From [Mycobacterium] vasticus (GTDB taxonomy: Bacteria > Actinomycetota > Actinomycetes > Mycobacteriales > Mycobacteriaceae), in assembly GCF_020181595.1 (NCBI RefSeq), contig NZ_CP084028.1, positions 4,308,021 to 4,372,020 of the forward strand: a stretch of 64,000 nt of DNA. Reading direction: 5' to 3'. The position numbers and the translations under genes are program-made. Shown here piece by piece: positions 54,853 through 63,707 of this stretch. The notes beneath the pieces are model-generated. The model had not been told where the DNA came from, made no database searches, and worked only from the letters and a program-made list of their open reading frames with translations. Position 1 is the first letter of the stretch. Every line of letters begins with the position of its first letter.

Positions 54853-55145
54853 AGGGCCGTTACCTGCTCTCACCAGCTGCGCAGGTGGATCTGGAGCAGA
54901 TCTGGAATTACACCGAACAGCAGTGGGGCGTCGATCAAGCCGAGGAATATCTACGCGAGCTCGAGTACGCCATGGCACGTGTTGCCGCGAACCCACTGAT
55001 CGGCCGGGCCTGCGACGAGATCCGCCCCGGCTATCGCAAGCAATCGGCGGGGTCCCACACACTGTTCTATCGGCTCACCGCAGAGGGCATCGTGGATGTC
55101 ATCCGCGTCTTACACCGACGGATGGACACCGAGTCGCACTTGTGA
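54849..55145 (+). CDS. parE: ParE-family toxin
   Basis: The 98-residue protein has the RelE/ParE fold. It begins KGRYLLSPAAQVDLEQIWNY and has GRACDEIRPGYRKQSAGSHTLFY and a terminal DVIRVLHRRMD, all typical of ParE. ParE toxins inhibit DNA gyrase. The reading frame is complete with a GTG start, so the module looks intact and functional. It lies between an SDR and the SRPBCC gene without transposon remnants nearby. Confidence 0.92.
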   Translation: MKGRYLLSPAAQVDLEQIWNYTEQQWGVDQAEEYLRELEYAMARVAANPLIGRACDEIRPGYRKQSAGSHTLFYRLTAEGIVDVIRVLHRRMDTESHL

Positions 55146-55157
55146 CGTCGCGCCCGC

Positions 55158-55670
55158 CTAACCGCGCGCGGCTGTCGCGAATCGCTGGTCGGTGTAGCGG
55201 CGCAGGTTGGACAGGAACCGGCGAAACGCCAGGTTCATCAGTGGGCCGCTGATCGGCGAGGCCCAGCGCGCCGGGCCGGCGAGGCGGTTGGCCAGGGTCC
55301 AGGTGAGCCGGCACCCGTCGGCGGTGGGTTCGATGCGGTAGTCCTCGACGAAGACCGCCAACGACGACGTCGAGCTCGCGTTGAACCGAAATGCCATGTG
55401 CCGTACCGGTTCCCAGGCCAGGAACTCCTCATCGCCGATGATCCCGCCGCGCATGTCGACCATCCGGGTGGTGCCGACGCCGTGCGGTTCGGGACTGGTC
55501 CACCTCACGTTGGTGATGACGCTCGCCCAGCGCGGCCAGGCTCCGGCGTCGGCGAGCACTTCCCAGGCCTGCTCGGGTGTGATGGCCAGCTCGACGCTGT
55601 TGCTGAACCGCTGCGGTGCACAGTCCACGAACCCGAGATCGACCTGCTCGCAGGGATACATCCGAGACAA
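55158..55670 (-). CDS. SRPBCC (START-like) family protein
   Basis: The 170-residue protein is a START/polyketide-cyclase-like lipid-binding fold. SVELAITPEQAWEVLADAGAWPRW is the usual opening, followed by a run of beta strands with EFLAWEPVRHMAFRF and a C-terminal helix. Such proteins bind hydrophobic ligands or act as cyclases or coenzyme Q-binding factors. The start codon is a TTG at 55670, supported by AAGGGA eight bases upstream; an ATG at 55661 lacks a site at proper distance. It follows the amidohydrolase gene on the same strand by 23 bases and is probably co-transcribed. Confidence 0.82.
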   Translation of the reverse strand: MSRMYPCEQVDLGFVDCAPQRFSNSVELAITPEQAWEVLADAGAWPRWASVITNVRWTSPEPHGVGTTRMVDMRGGIIGDEEFLAWEPVRHMAFRFNASSTSSLAVFVEDYRIEPTADGCRLTWTLANRLAGPARWASPISGPLMNLAFRRFLSNLRRYTDQRFATAARG

Positions 55671-55693
55671 CTGTTGATTCCCTTCCAGTCCTG

Positions 55694-57457
55694 TCAGCGC
55701 GCCCCGCGCACCAGCCGGCCCGGCCGAGCGCCGGTGTCGGCCCCGTTGCGCCGGGTGACCGTGCCACTGACGATCGTCGCAACATACCCGCTGGCGCCCT
55801 GCAGCAGACGACGGCCACCGGCCGGCAGGTCGTAGGCCATCCGAGCCGGGTGCAGGGTCAGCGCGTCCATGTCGATCACGTTGAGGTCGGCCTTCTTGCC
55901 GACCTCAATGGTGCCGCGGTCATTGAGGCCGAACAGCTGCGCGGTGTCCCGGCACTGTTTGCGCACCACGTATTCCAGCGGCAGCCGCTCGCCGCGGTGC
56001 CGGTCGCGGGCCCAGTGGGTGAGCAGGTAGGTGGGATAGGAGGCGTCGCAGATCATTCCGCAGTGCGCACCGCCGTCGGACAAGCCCAGCACCCCGGCTG
56101 GATGGGTGAGCATCTCGCGGATCGCGTCGTGGTTGCCGTCGGCGTAGTTGAAGAACGGCAGCATCAGCATCGCGCCGGCGTCGGCCGCCAGCATCAGGTC
56201 GTACAGCGTCGCCAGCGGGTCCTCGCCGCGGGCCGCGGCGATCGCCGCCACCGAGCGTTCCGCCGTCGGCTCGTAGTCCGGCGGGTCACCCAGGTCATAG
56301 ATGCGGTGCAGCGAGTGCTGCACCAGCGCGAACATCCCGTCGAACTGCAGCGAGGTGTCCACCGGCAGATCGTCTTCGGACAAGATCGCGGACTTGACTG
56401 CCGGTTCGGCGAGCCGCTGCGCCAGTTCCTCTCGGCTGCACTGCGCCTTGAGCCGGCGGTAGGTCGGCCGGTGGGTGAAGGCGTGATGCCCGGGGAATCC
56501 GAGCAGCATGCCGAACGGCCGGGCGGCGATCTGCGGGTAGAGCGCGCTGCCGGCCTGGTGGGCGGCGGCGGAGATGTCCAGCTGCTCGCGCCACAGATTC
56601 GGGTCGGCGTCGACCTGGATCAGTGCGAACGACACCGGCCGGTCGATCTCCGCACCGAGGCGCTGCATCCACTCCAGTTCCTTCTTCGGCGCGACGATGT
56701 CCTCGCCGGCCGCGCCCTGCGGCGCGAGTTCGAACACCGCCTGACCGCCGGCCGCCATGGCCCGGCCCAGTCCGAACAGTTCGTCTTCGGCGGCGAACGT
56801 GCCCGGTACCGGTTCACCGTCCATGGCCCGGTGGGCCAGGGTGCGCGACGTCGAGAATCCCAGCGCCCCAGCCTCAATGGCCTCCTGCACCAACCGGCTC
56901 ATCGCCGCGATGTCGTCCTTCGTCGCAGGCTCGTTACGGGCGCCGCGCTCGCCCATGGCGTAGGCGCGAATAGCCCCGTGCGCCACCTGGCTGCCGACGT
57001 CGACAGCCAGGTTCTGGCTCTCGAGCTTGTCGAGGTACTCCGGGTAGCTCTCCCAGCCCCAGGTGATGCCCTCGGTGAGCGCGGTGCCGGGGATGTCTTC
57101 GACGCCCTCCATCAGCTTGATCAGCCACTCCTCGCTGCCCGGCCGCACCGGGGCGAACCCGACCCCGCAGTTGCCGGTGACCACCGTCGTCACGCCGTGT
57201 CCGCTGGACGGTTCCAGCAGACTGTCCCAGCTGACCTGCCCGTCGTAGTGGGTGTGGATGTCGACGAATCCCGGTGCGACAACACGTCCGGTGGCGTCGA
57301 TCGTTTCGGCTGCCGCGCCGGTCAAACCCGGATCATCGACTCCGGTGCGGCGGCGGACCGCCACGATGCGCCCGTCGGCGACACCGACGTCGGCCAGGTA
57401 GCGGTCGGCTCCGGTGCCGTCGACGACAGTCCCGCCAGTGATCGTGAGGTCGTACAC
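55694..57457 (-). CDS. Amidohydrolase-3 family, N-acyl-D-amino-acid deacylase-like
   Basis: The 587-residue protein is an amidohydrolase of the D-aminoacylase/DAN type. The metal-binding HTHYDGQ occurs at His68 and His70. The C-terminal part has [17 protein letters not shown] with an Asp and His for the second metal or base, and the beta-sandwich end [15 protein letters not shown]. It hydrolyses N-acyl amino acids or related amides; the ligand is unknown. The GTG start follows AAGGAG. It is divergent from a TetR gene with 77 bases between, so that regulator may control it. Confidence 0.87.
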   Translation of the reverse strand: MYDLTITGGTVVDGTGADRYLADVGVADGRIVAVRRRTGVDDPGLTGAAAETIDATGRVVAPGFVDIHTHYDGQVSWDSLLEPSSGHGVTTVVTGNCGVGFAPVRPGSEEWLIKLMEGVEDIPGTALTEGITWGWESYPEYLDKLESQNLAVDVGSQVAHGAIRAYAMGERGARNEPATKDDIAAMSRLVQEAIEAGALGFSTSRTLAHRAMDGEPVPGTFAAEDELFGLGRAMAAGGQAVFELAPQGAAGEDIVAPKKELEWMQRLGAEIDRPVSFALIQVDADPNLWREQLDISAAAHQAGSALYPQIAARPFGMLLGFPGHHAFTHRPTYRRLKAQCSREELAQRLAEPAVKSAILSEDDLPVDTSLQFDGMFALVQHSLHRIYDLGDPPDYEPTAERSVAAIAAARGEDPLATLYDLMLAADAGAMLMLPFFNYADGNHDAIREMLTHPAGVLGLSDGGAHCGMICDASYPTYLLTHWARDRHRGERLPLEYVVRKQCRDTAQLFGLNDRGTIEVGKKADLNVIDMDALTLHPARMAYDLPAGGRRLLQGASGYVATIVSGTVTRRNGADTGARPGRLVRGAR

Positions 57458-57503
57458 GCAACAGCTCCTTGGGTTCGCGGTACCGAGCGCACCGAAAGTT
57501 GGT

Positions 57504-57540
57504 ATTGATCAATTTGTACATATTTCGTTAAAGTGTGCAA
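57504..57540. promoter_or_regulatory. Divergent promoter/operator region of the amidohydrolase and TetR genes
   Basis: ATTGATCAAT (57504-57513) is a perfect 10-base palindrome. It is followed by TTGTACA (57514-57520) and TGTGCAA (57534-57540), a near-perfect 7-base inverted repeat around 13 bases. Both lie in the 77-base divergent region of amidohydrolase and TetR genes; the last arm overlaps the TetR start codon. They are candidate TetR operators. Confidence 0.45.
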
Positions 57541-58164
57541 GTGCCTGGCGACCAAGAACCGCGAATACCGTCAACGCCGTTGCTGGCGGCGGCCGCCGAG
57601 ACCCTGCGTCAACTAGGGCCGCGGCGCTTCAGCCTGACCGCGGTGGCCGAAACCGCCGGCGTGTCACGCGGGACGGTGCACAACATCCTGGGGACTCGCG
57701 ACGCCGCCATCACCGCGGCCCTCGATCACCTGTCCGCGGGATTCATCGCGACCCTGGCCGCCGAGATCAGCGAGCACGACACCCTGGCCGAGCAGGCGGC
57801 CGCTGCGGCGGTACTGATCTCGGCGCATCGCCGCAGATCGGCGAGCACACCACGCGGCATCAATCAAAGTGTGCTGATCCTGCTGTTGGAACACGGCAAC
57901 GAAGAGCTGATCCGTCGTTCCGGCGAGCTGTGGATGCCGCTGGTCCGTGCGGCCAAGCAGCGTGGCGAGGTGGCCGCCGAGGTCGACACCGGCCTTGCCA
58001 GTGAATGGATCATGCGTGTGTTGTTCAGCTTCGAGTTGCTGCCGCCGATCCGGGTCAACCTGGACAGTCCCCGCTCGGTGCGTCGTTTCGTCTGCGACCA
58101 CATCATCGCCGGTCTGGGCGGAGCGAGCCGCGACACCCAACAGGTAAAGGAGATTCCTGCATGA
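57535..58164 (+). CDS. TetR-family regulator of the catabolic cluster
   Basis: The 209-residue protein has a TetR helix-turn-helix (SLTAVAETAGVSRGTVHNIL). The C-terminal domain is helical with an aromatic-rich patch and Arg-rich end. The start is GTG at 57535 or 57541; there is no clear ribosome site, and it may be leaderless. It overlaps the following SDR by 4 bases (ATGA), so repressor and dehydrogenase are translationally coupled. It is divergent from the D-aminoacylase-like gene and probably controls both sides in response to a pathway intermediate. Confidence 0.85.
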   Translation: MQVPGDQEPRIPSTPLLAAAAETLRQLGPRRFSLTAVAETAGVSRGTVHNILGTRDAAITAALDHLSAGFIATLAAEISEHDTLAEQAAAAAVLISAHRRRSASTPRGINQSVLILLLEHGNEELIRRSGELWMPLVRAAKQRGEVAAEVDTGLASEWIMRVLFSFELLPPIRVNLDSPRSVRRFVCDHIIAGLGGASRDTQQVKEIPA

Positions 58165-58982
58165 CCGATTCCTCGCTGACCGGCAAAGTCGCCTATGTGA
58201 CCGGGGCCGCCCGCGGGCAGGGCCGCTCGCACTGCGTCCGGTTGGCCCGGGCCGGGGCCGACATCGTCGCCATCGACGCCTGCGCGCCGGTGACCGAGCA
58301 CAACGGCTATCCGCCCGCAACGTCGGAGGATCTCGCCGAGACCGTGCGACTGGTCGAGGGCGAGGGCCGCAAGATCCTGGTCGGGGAGATCGACGTGCGT
58401 GACCTGGCCGGCCAGCAGCGCATCGTCGCCGACGCGATCGAACAGTTCGGTCGCCTCGACATCGTCGTCGCCAACGCCGCGGTCCTGAACTGGGGCCGGC
58501 TGTGGGAGATCTCCGCCGAGCAGTGGCAGGACACCCTGGACATCAATCTGACCGGACTGTGGAACACGGTCAAAGCCGTTGTCCCGCCGATGATCGCCGC
58601 CGGCCACGGCGGGTCGATCATCGCCGTGAGCTCGGCGGCGGGAATCAAGGCGGTGCCCGGCTGCGGCCACTACTGCGCCACCAAGTTCGGCGTTGTCGGC
58701 CTGACCAACTCGCTGGCCGTGGAGCTCGGCGAGTTCGGGATTCGGGTCAATTCGGTGCACCCCTACGGCACCGACACCCCGATGGGCAACGACACGTCGA
58801 TCTACGAGATGCTGCGCGACCACCCCGGCTACATCCACAGTTTCTCGCCGGGGGCGCTGCCCACCGACTCGCTCATCGCCCCCGATCAGGTCTCTGACAT
58901 CGTGGTCTGGCTGGCCGGCCAGGAATCATCGTTGATCACCGCCGCCCAGATACCTGCGGAAAAGGGCTATCTCAAGATCTGA
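58161..58982 (+). CDS. Mycofactocin-coupled SDR family oxidoreductase
   Basis: The 273-residue protein has the mycofactocin-coupled SDR signature: GKVAYVTGAARGQGRSHCV, with the nucleotide motif TGAARGQG at residues 14-21, and the insert VTEHNGYPPATSEDLAET in the cofactor region. The Ser of SSAAG and the Tyr-x-x-x-Lys of HYCATKFG are present. These enzymes hold NAD(H) tightly and pass electrons to the redox peptide mycofactocin, often in alcohol oxidation. The mycofactocin synthesis genes are not in the window. An AAAGGAGA site precedes the ATG at 58161. Confidence 0.93.
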   Translation: MTDSSLTGKVAYVTGAARGQGRSHCVRLARAGADIVAIDACAPVTEHNGYPPATSEDLAETVRLVEGEGRKILVGEIDVRDLAGQQRIVADAIEQFGRLDIVVANAAVLNWGRLWEISAEQWQDTLDINLTGLWNTVKAVVPPMIAAGHGGSIIAVSSAAGIKAVPGCGHYCATKFGVVGLTNSLAVELGEFGIRVNSVHPYGTDTPMGNDTSIYEMLRDHPGYIHSFSPGALPTDSLIAPDQVSDIVVWLAGQESSLITAAQIPAEKGYLKI

Positions 58983-59010
58983 GCGTTGCCCGAACGAGAA
59001 GGAGGCCGGC

Positions 59011-59835
59011 ATGGTCGACGGCAGCCTGTTGGAGGGCGTGTCGGCGACGGCGTTGTGGACGTTGCGCAGCCGCGCGCTCGAATCCCGGCGTCCGGACCGG
59101 CTTCTCACCGACCCGTGGGCCGAGCACCTGTTCGACTCGATCGGATTCGACTACAAGGTGTTCGGCAAGCCGGCGCAGTATCACGTGCTGCGGGCGATCG
59201 CCTTCGACCAGTACACCCGACATTTTCTTCGGCACCATCCCAAGGCCGTGGTCGTCGCCCTGGCCGAGGGGTTCCAGACCAGCTTCTGGCGACTGCACCC
59301 TGAGCTCGAAGCAACCGACGGGCATTGGTACTCAGTCGATTTAGATCCGGTGATGGCCTCGCGGGAACGTCTCCTTCCCCCAGACGACCGGCTGGTCAAC
59401 CTCGCGACATCCGCCCTCGACCGCGGCTGGATGACTCACGTCGGCGATGATCGCCCGATCCTGATCACCGCAGAGGGCCTGCTGATGTACCTCGCCCCGC
59501 ATGACGCACTGAACCTGATCGCCGAGTGCGCAACACGATTTCCCGGCGGTCAGTTCATCTTCGACTCGATCCCGCAGCGCTACAGCCGGCAGACGCTGGG
59601 GGGTGTGAAGTTGTCCAAGGACTACACGCTGCCGCCGATGCCGTTCAGCCTCTCGGCCGAGCAGGCCCGCGATCTGCCCGACACCGTGCCCGGCGTACGC
59701 CGGGTGCACACGATTCCACTACCGGGCGGGCGGGGATGGTGGAAGTTGTGCGGTTACCGCAGCCTGGAACGGTTCGAGCCGTTCCGCAGTATGGGCCCGA
59801 CGGTTCTGACGTTCGATTCGCCGGGGCACGCATGA
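59011..59835 (+). CDS. Class I SAM-dependent methyltransferase of the LCMT/PPM1 family
   Basis: The 274-residue protein belongs to the leucine-carboxyl-methyltransferase-like group that is greatly expanded in mycobacteria. It begins MVDGSLLEGVSATALWTLRS. The DRLLTDPWAEHLF segment, a SAM-site loop (VVVALAEGFQTSFW), and the Asp of YSVDLDPVMASRERL are visible. The classic Gly-rich loop is reduced to ALAEG. LITAEGLLMYL is a typical family block. The substrate is unknown. AAGGAGG lies 8 bases before the ATG. It follows the SDR by 28 bases, so it is likely part of the operon. Confidence 0.85.
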   Translation: MVDGSLLEGVSATALWTLRSRALESRRPDRLLTDPWAEHLFDSIGFDYKVFGKPAQYHVLRAIAFDQYTRHFLRHHPKAVVVALAEGFQTSFWRLHPELEATDGHWYSVDLDPVMASRERLLPPDDRLVNLATSALDRGWMTHVGDDRPILITAEGLLMYLAPHDALNLIAECATRFPGGQFIFDSIPQRYSRQTLGGVKLSKDYTLPPMPFSLSAEQARDLPDTVPGVRRVHTIPLPGGRGWWKLCGYRSLERFEPFRSMGPTVLTFDSPGHA

Positions 59836-59936
59836 TTGTCGCGGTTGTCTTTTCGGCGGACGCCGTGCGCCGGCCGTGTCATCATCACCTGCAGCAGACC
59901 ACCGCTTTTTCGCATCCACGACGTTAGGGCGACAAC

Positions 59937-61118
59937 ATGGGTGAACGGGTAATCGACCGACTGCTGGGCATCGCCGACCAGTTGCGGGAGCAGGCCGGCG
60001 AAGCCGAGCGGATCGGCCGGCTGACCGATGAGACCGTCAAGGCGATGAAGGAGGCGGGCTCGATCCGGTTGCTGCAGTCGGCCAAACACGGCGGCTTCCA
60101 GGCGCATCCGCGCGAGTGGGCCGAAACCGTGATGGCCACCGCGGCGCTGGACCCGTCGGCGGGATGGGTCAACGGGGTGGTCGGGGTGCATCCCTACCAG
60201 CTGGCCTACGCCGATCCGCGGGTGGGCGACGAGATCTGGGGCACCGACGTCAACACCTGGATGGCCTCGCCGTACGCGCCGCAGGGTGTGGCCAAGCCGG
60301 TCGAGGGCGGCTATATCTTCAACGGCCGGTGGGGGTTCAGCTCCGGTACCGACCACTGCGACTGGATCATTCTCGGTGCGATCGTCGGCGACGCCGACGG
60401 CGTTCCGGTCATGCCGCCGGCCATCCTGCACATGATCCTGCCGCGCTCGGACTACGAGATCGTCGACGACTCCTGGGATGTGGTGGGGCTGCGCGGAACC
60501 GGGTCCAAGGACGTGATCGTCAAGGATGCGTTCGTCCCGAGCTACCGCACGATGGACGGCATGAAGGTGATGGACGGCAGCGCCCAGCGCGAGGCCGGCA
60601 TGACCGATCCGCTGTATCTGATGCCGTGGTCGACGATGTTCCCGCTCGGCATCTCCTCGGCGGTCATCGGTATCGCCGAAGGCGCGCTGGCCGCCCATCT
60701 GGACTATCAGCGGGAACGGGTCAGCGCCACCGGGACCGCGATCAAAGACGACCCCTACGTGATGTACGCGATCGGGGAGGCGGCCGCCGACATCAACGCC
60801 GCCCGCCAGGAGCTGCTGGCCAACGCCGACCGGATCTACGACATGGTCGCCGCCGGCAAGGAGGTCAGCTTCGCCGACCGCGCCGCGGGGCGCCGCACCC
60901 AGATTCGTGCGGTGTGGCGCGCGGTGGGCGCCGTCGACGAGATCTTCGCCCGCTCCGGTGGTAATGCACTGCGGATGGACAAACCGCTGCAACGGTATTG
61001 GCGCGATGCGCACGCCGGGCTCAACCATGCGATCCACGTGCCCGGGACCACGTTCCACGCCTCGGCGCTGAGTTCGTTGGGCATCGAGCCGCAGGGACCG
61101 CTGCGGGCAATGATCTAA
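59937..61118 (+). CDS. Acyl-CoA dehydrogenase-fold flavin monooxygenase (HsaA-like)
   Basis: The 393-residue protein has the length of HsaA, the oxygenase of steroid ring-A degradation. It contains an N-terminal helical domain (ADQLREQAGEAERIGRLTD), the middle GRWGFSSGTDHCDWIIL and GLRGTGSKDVIV segments and a C-terminal acyl-CoA-dh-2 helical bundle ending RYWRDAHAGLNHA. The latter is typical for the reduced-flavin group D monooxygenases, which need a separate flavin reductase. No reductase is present here. It is separated by 101 bases from the methyltransferase; the gap has no recognised feature. It is convergent with the amidohydrolase genes. Confidence 0.88.
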   Translation: MGERVIDRLLGIADQLREQAGEAERIGRLTDETVKAMKEAGSIRLLQSAKHGGFQAHPREWAETVMATAALDPSAGWVNGVVGVHPYQLAYADPRVGDEIWGTDVNTWMASPYAPQGVAKPVEGGYIFNGRWGFSSGTDHCDWIILGAIVGDADGVPVMPPAILHMILPRSDYEIVDDSWDVVGLRGTGSKDVIVKDAFVPSYRTMDGMKVMDGSAQREAGMTDPLYLMPWSTMFPLGISSAVIGIAEGALAAHLDYQRERVSATGTAIKDDPYVMYAIGEAAADINAARQELLANADRIYDMVAAGKEVSFADRAAGRRTQIRAVWRAVGAVDEIFARSGGNALRMDKPLQRYWRDAHAGLNHAIHVPGTTFHASALSSLGIEPQGPLRAMI

Positions 61119-61158
61119 AAGGCGGCGATCCAAAAGGCGGCGATCCAAAGGCGCGACC
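61114..61158. repeat. Short tandem repeat between convergent genes
   Basis: A 15-base unit, ATCTAAAAGGCGGCG and close variants (ATCCAAAAGGCGGCG, ATCCAAAGGCGCG), is repeated two and a half to three times. The first unit includes the stop codon of the HsaA-like gene, so the repeat sits exactly between the two convergent genes. Confidence 0.7.
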
Positions 61159-61159
61159 G

Positions 61160-62413
61160 CTACCCGCGGGCCGGCGCCATCCGCTTGAGCGCCAGCCCGC
61201 CTTCGAACGGCCGGTAGCCGAAGCCGCCTGGGGACACATATCCGGTGTCGCCCAGCGGTGTGGCGACTTCGTCGACGGTCGGCCCGATCTTGGCGGCGAC
61301 GGGCGCCAGCGCATCCAGGTCGAACCGGTACAGCCGGGCCGCGTTGCCGCCGAGGATCTTGCGGCACTCGTCCTCGGACCGGTCATGCAGCGCCCAGCGG
61401 ATCGCCAGTTTGGAGTGCGGTGCGAAGCCCTCCTCGTGCGGATAGTCGCTGCCCCACATGATGTGGTCGGCCCCCAGGTAGTCGATCATCGACGACTCGT
61501 AGGGGGTCAGCTCGCTGGCCAGGTAGACATTTCGCCGGGCGTATTCGCTGGGCAGCAGGGTCATCTCGTCGACGGAGGACCCACCGAACATCCCGTAGGT
61601 GCGGTTGTGCGCCTCGGTTTTCATCATCGGCACCATGACATCGAGCATCATCAGCTGTTGTTGCACCCACATGGTGCCCTGCTCGGTCGGCACGAACCGC
61701 AGTGTCGGGTACCGCTCGAAGACTCCGGCGAGAATCAGGTGACTCAGGGTGCGCTGGGCCCACGTCGCCATCTCGGTGATGAGCACCGGGTTGGAGGCCG
61801 GCTGGTCCATTGGCATCTCGGGGCTGCCGGCCCCGGCGTGCTGCACCACCGTCAGGTCCAGTTCCGCACACAATGCCCAGATCGGTTCGTAGCGGGTGTG
61901 AAACAGCGGGGCCACCTGCGGATCACCCGGCGACACGGCCGGGACGAGCACCCCGCCGAAGCAGTCCTGCGCGGCACCCCAGCGAATCTCCTGGCACGCC
62001 AACTCGATGTCGTTGGGGAAGATCTGAATCAGACCGCGACGCCGGGTCGGGGCCAGCGCGCAGAAGTCGACCTGCCACCGGTTGTGGGCCTGCACTCCGG
62101 CCCAACGTTTTTCGAAATCGTCGCGGGTGCGGGGCAGGCTGATCGTGATGTTGGGGGTGGTCGGGAAGAACGGTGGAACGGTGTTGGGCAACAACACCTC
62201 GGCGGCAACCCCGTCGGCGTCCATGTCGGTGATCCGCAGGTCGTGATCCCAGTTCCGGCTGGCGGTCGCGATGATCAGGTCGTCGAACGGGCTCTGATAT
62301 GTCTTTGCCCAGGAATCGAATTCGTCGTGCAACCGCGCCGGCAGATACCGCTTGTAGTCGTGGAGATCGGCCCCGGCGTGGGTGTCGGTCGAGATGACGA
62401 CGTAGCGATCCAT
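61160..62413 (-). CDS. Amidohydrolase-2 family protein, paralogue 1
   Basis: The 417-residue protein is a metal-dependent hydrolase of the 2-amino-3-carboxymuconate semialdehyde decarboxylase (ACMSD) superfamily. STDTHAG holds the first metal ligands, VVQHAGAG the His of a central strand, and MWGSDYPHEEG the catalytic Asp. The ATG is preceded by GAGGGA. Members decarboxylate or hydrolyse aromatic or acyl substrates. It lies 10 bases after paralogue 2 on the same strand, so the two are in one operon. The length is typical for this actinobacterial sub-branch. Confidence 0.9.
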   Translation of the reverse strand: MDRYVVISTDTHAGADLHDYKRYLPARLHDEFDSWAKTYQSPFDDLIIATASRNWDHDLRITDMDADGVAAEVLLPNTVPPFFPTTPNITISLPRTRDDFEKRWAGVQAHNRWQVDFCALAPTRRRGLIQIFPNDIELACQEIRWGAAQDCFGGVLVPAVSPGDPQVAPLFHTRYEPIWALCAELDLTVVQHAGAGSPEMPMDQPASNPVLITEMATWAQRTLSHLILAGVFERYPTLRFVPTEQGTMWVQQQLMMLDVMVPMMKTEAHNRTYGMFGGSSVDEMTLLPSEYARRNVYLASELTPYESSMIDYLGADHIMWGSDYPHEEGFAPHSKLAIRWALHDRSEDECRKILGGNAARLYRFDLDALAPVAAKIGPTVDEVATPLGDTGYVSPGGFGYRPFEGGLALKRMAPARG

Positions 62414-62423
62414 CGTGGTTCCC

Positions 62424-63692
62424 TCAGTTCTGCACCAGGTCGGGGATCGGCTCGGCGTCGGTGAGCCAGTGCCGGCCGATCTCCCGCGCCGCCTCCCACT
62501 TCGGGATGCTGACCGCGTCGTCCTGGCCGAGGTCCGCGGGCGTCGGGCCGATGCGCGCGGCCAGCGGGGCCAGCGCCGCGAGATCGAAGTTGTACAGCTC
62601 AGCTGCCGCCAGGCCGAGCATCTGTCGGGTCTCGTCGACCGGAATATCCCAGAAGGACCGCCGCAGCCAGTCGAGGGTGTGCGGCCAGGTCCCTTCCGGG
62701 TGCGGGAAATCGTTGCCCCACAACATGTTGGAGACACCGATCTCGTAGCGTCTGGCCAGCTCCCGACGCTCGGTGGTGGTGGCCCCGATGAAGCAGTTCC
62801 GGTCGAAGTAGGCCGACGGCGGCATCGTCAGGTCGCCTTCCATGTGATGGCTCATCTTCTTGGCCGAGTGCTCTCGCAGGAACCGGGTGTCCATCAGCCA
62901 GAGCAGATCGTTGGCCCAGAAGGCGCCGCACTCGGTGACCCCCCAGCGCAGGCCGGGGAAACGCTCGAACACCCCCGACCACAATGCGAACCACAACGGC
63001 CGGGCACCCCACCAGCGCACCTCGGTGACGTAGATGCCCAGGTGCCCGCCGTACTCCTCCTGCGGGGCCGGTCCGGAGTGGGTGTGCACCGGCATCTGCA
63101 GGTCTTGGCAAGCGGCCCAGACCTTGTCGTAGCGGCGGTCGTGGTATGGCGGGTAGCCGACCCAGCGCGCCGGGATCAGGATCCCGCCCCGCAGACCGGA
63201 TTCCGCCGCGCGGGTGATCTCGGCGACCGCGGCGTCGACGTCGGCCAGGATCGGCACCACCGCCACCCCGGCGCGCCGCTCCGGGCTGTGGCTGCACAGT
63301 TCGGCCAGCCAGCGGTTGTGGGCCCGCGCCCCAGCCATGGCGCGTCCCGGGTCGAGGTCACCGGACTGGCCCAGGCCGGCCCCGAACGGGGCCCCGGCGA
63401 CCCCGGTCACCGCATCGGCGTCGGGGAAGATGACCTCGCCGACCACCCCGTCACCGTCGAGTTCCCGATCCCGCAGCGCTACATCCCAACCGCCGGCGAT
63501 GCCCTCACCGTGCTCGTCGAACCACTCCTGGGCGAACTCCTCGTCGATGAACCCGCCGGCCTGCGCCGCGGCGGTCTTCTCGGCCAGGTAGACCTCGAAG
63601 TCGTCGAGGTATTCGGGGTCGACGTATTCGCGGTACCGCTCGGTCGGCAGTTCGGCGTGGGTGTCGGCGGAGATGATCGTGTACGGGTCCAT
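62424..63692 (-). CDS. Amidohydrolase-2 family protein, paralogue 2
   Basis: The 422-residue protein is a diverged paralogue of its neighbours. ISADTHAE gives the first metal site, MPVHTHSGPAP the central His, and LWGNDFPHPEG the catalytic Asp region, in which Asn replaces the usual Ser. Insertions in the middle (SGDLDPGRAMAGARAHNRW) distinguish it from paralogue 1. The ATG follows GAAAGGAAG. It is the second gene of a minus-strand run that starts beyond the window. It probably processes a related substrate in the same pathway. Confidence 0.9.
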   Translation of the reverse strand: MDPYTIISADTHAELPTERYREYVDPEYLDDFEVYLAEKTAAAQAGGFIDEEFAQEWFDEHGEGIAGGWDVALRDRELDGDGVVGEVIFPDADAVTGVAGAPFGAGLGQSGDLDPGRAMAGARAHNRWLAELCSHSPERRAGVAVVPILADVDAAVAEITRAAESGLRGGILIPARWVGYPPYHDRRYDKVWAACQDLQMPVHTHSGPAPQEEYGGHLGIYVTEVRWWGARPLWFALWSGVFERFPGLRWGVTECGAFWANDLLWLMDTRFLREHSAKKMSHHMEGDLTMPPSAYFDRNCFIGATTTERRELARRYEIGVSNMLWGNDFPHPEGTWPHTLDWLRRSFWDIPVDETRQMLGLAAAELYNFDLAALAPLAARIGPTPADLGQDDAVSIPKWEAAREIGRHWLTDAEPIPDLVQN

Positions 63693-63707
63693 AGGGCTTC
63701 CTTTCGC

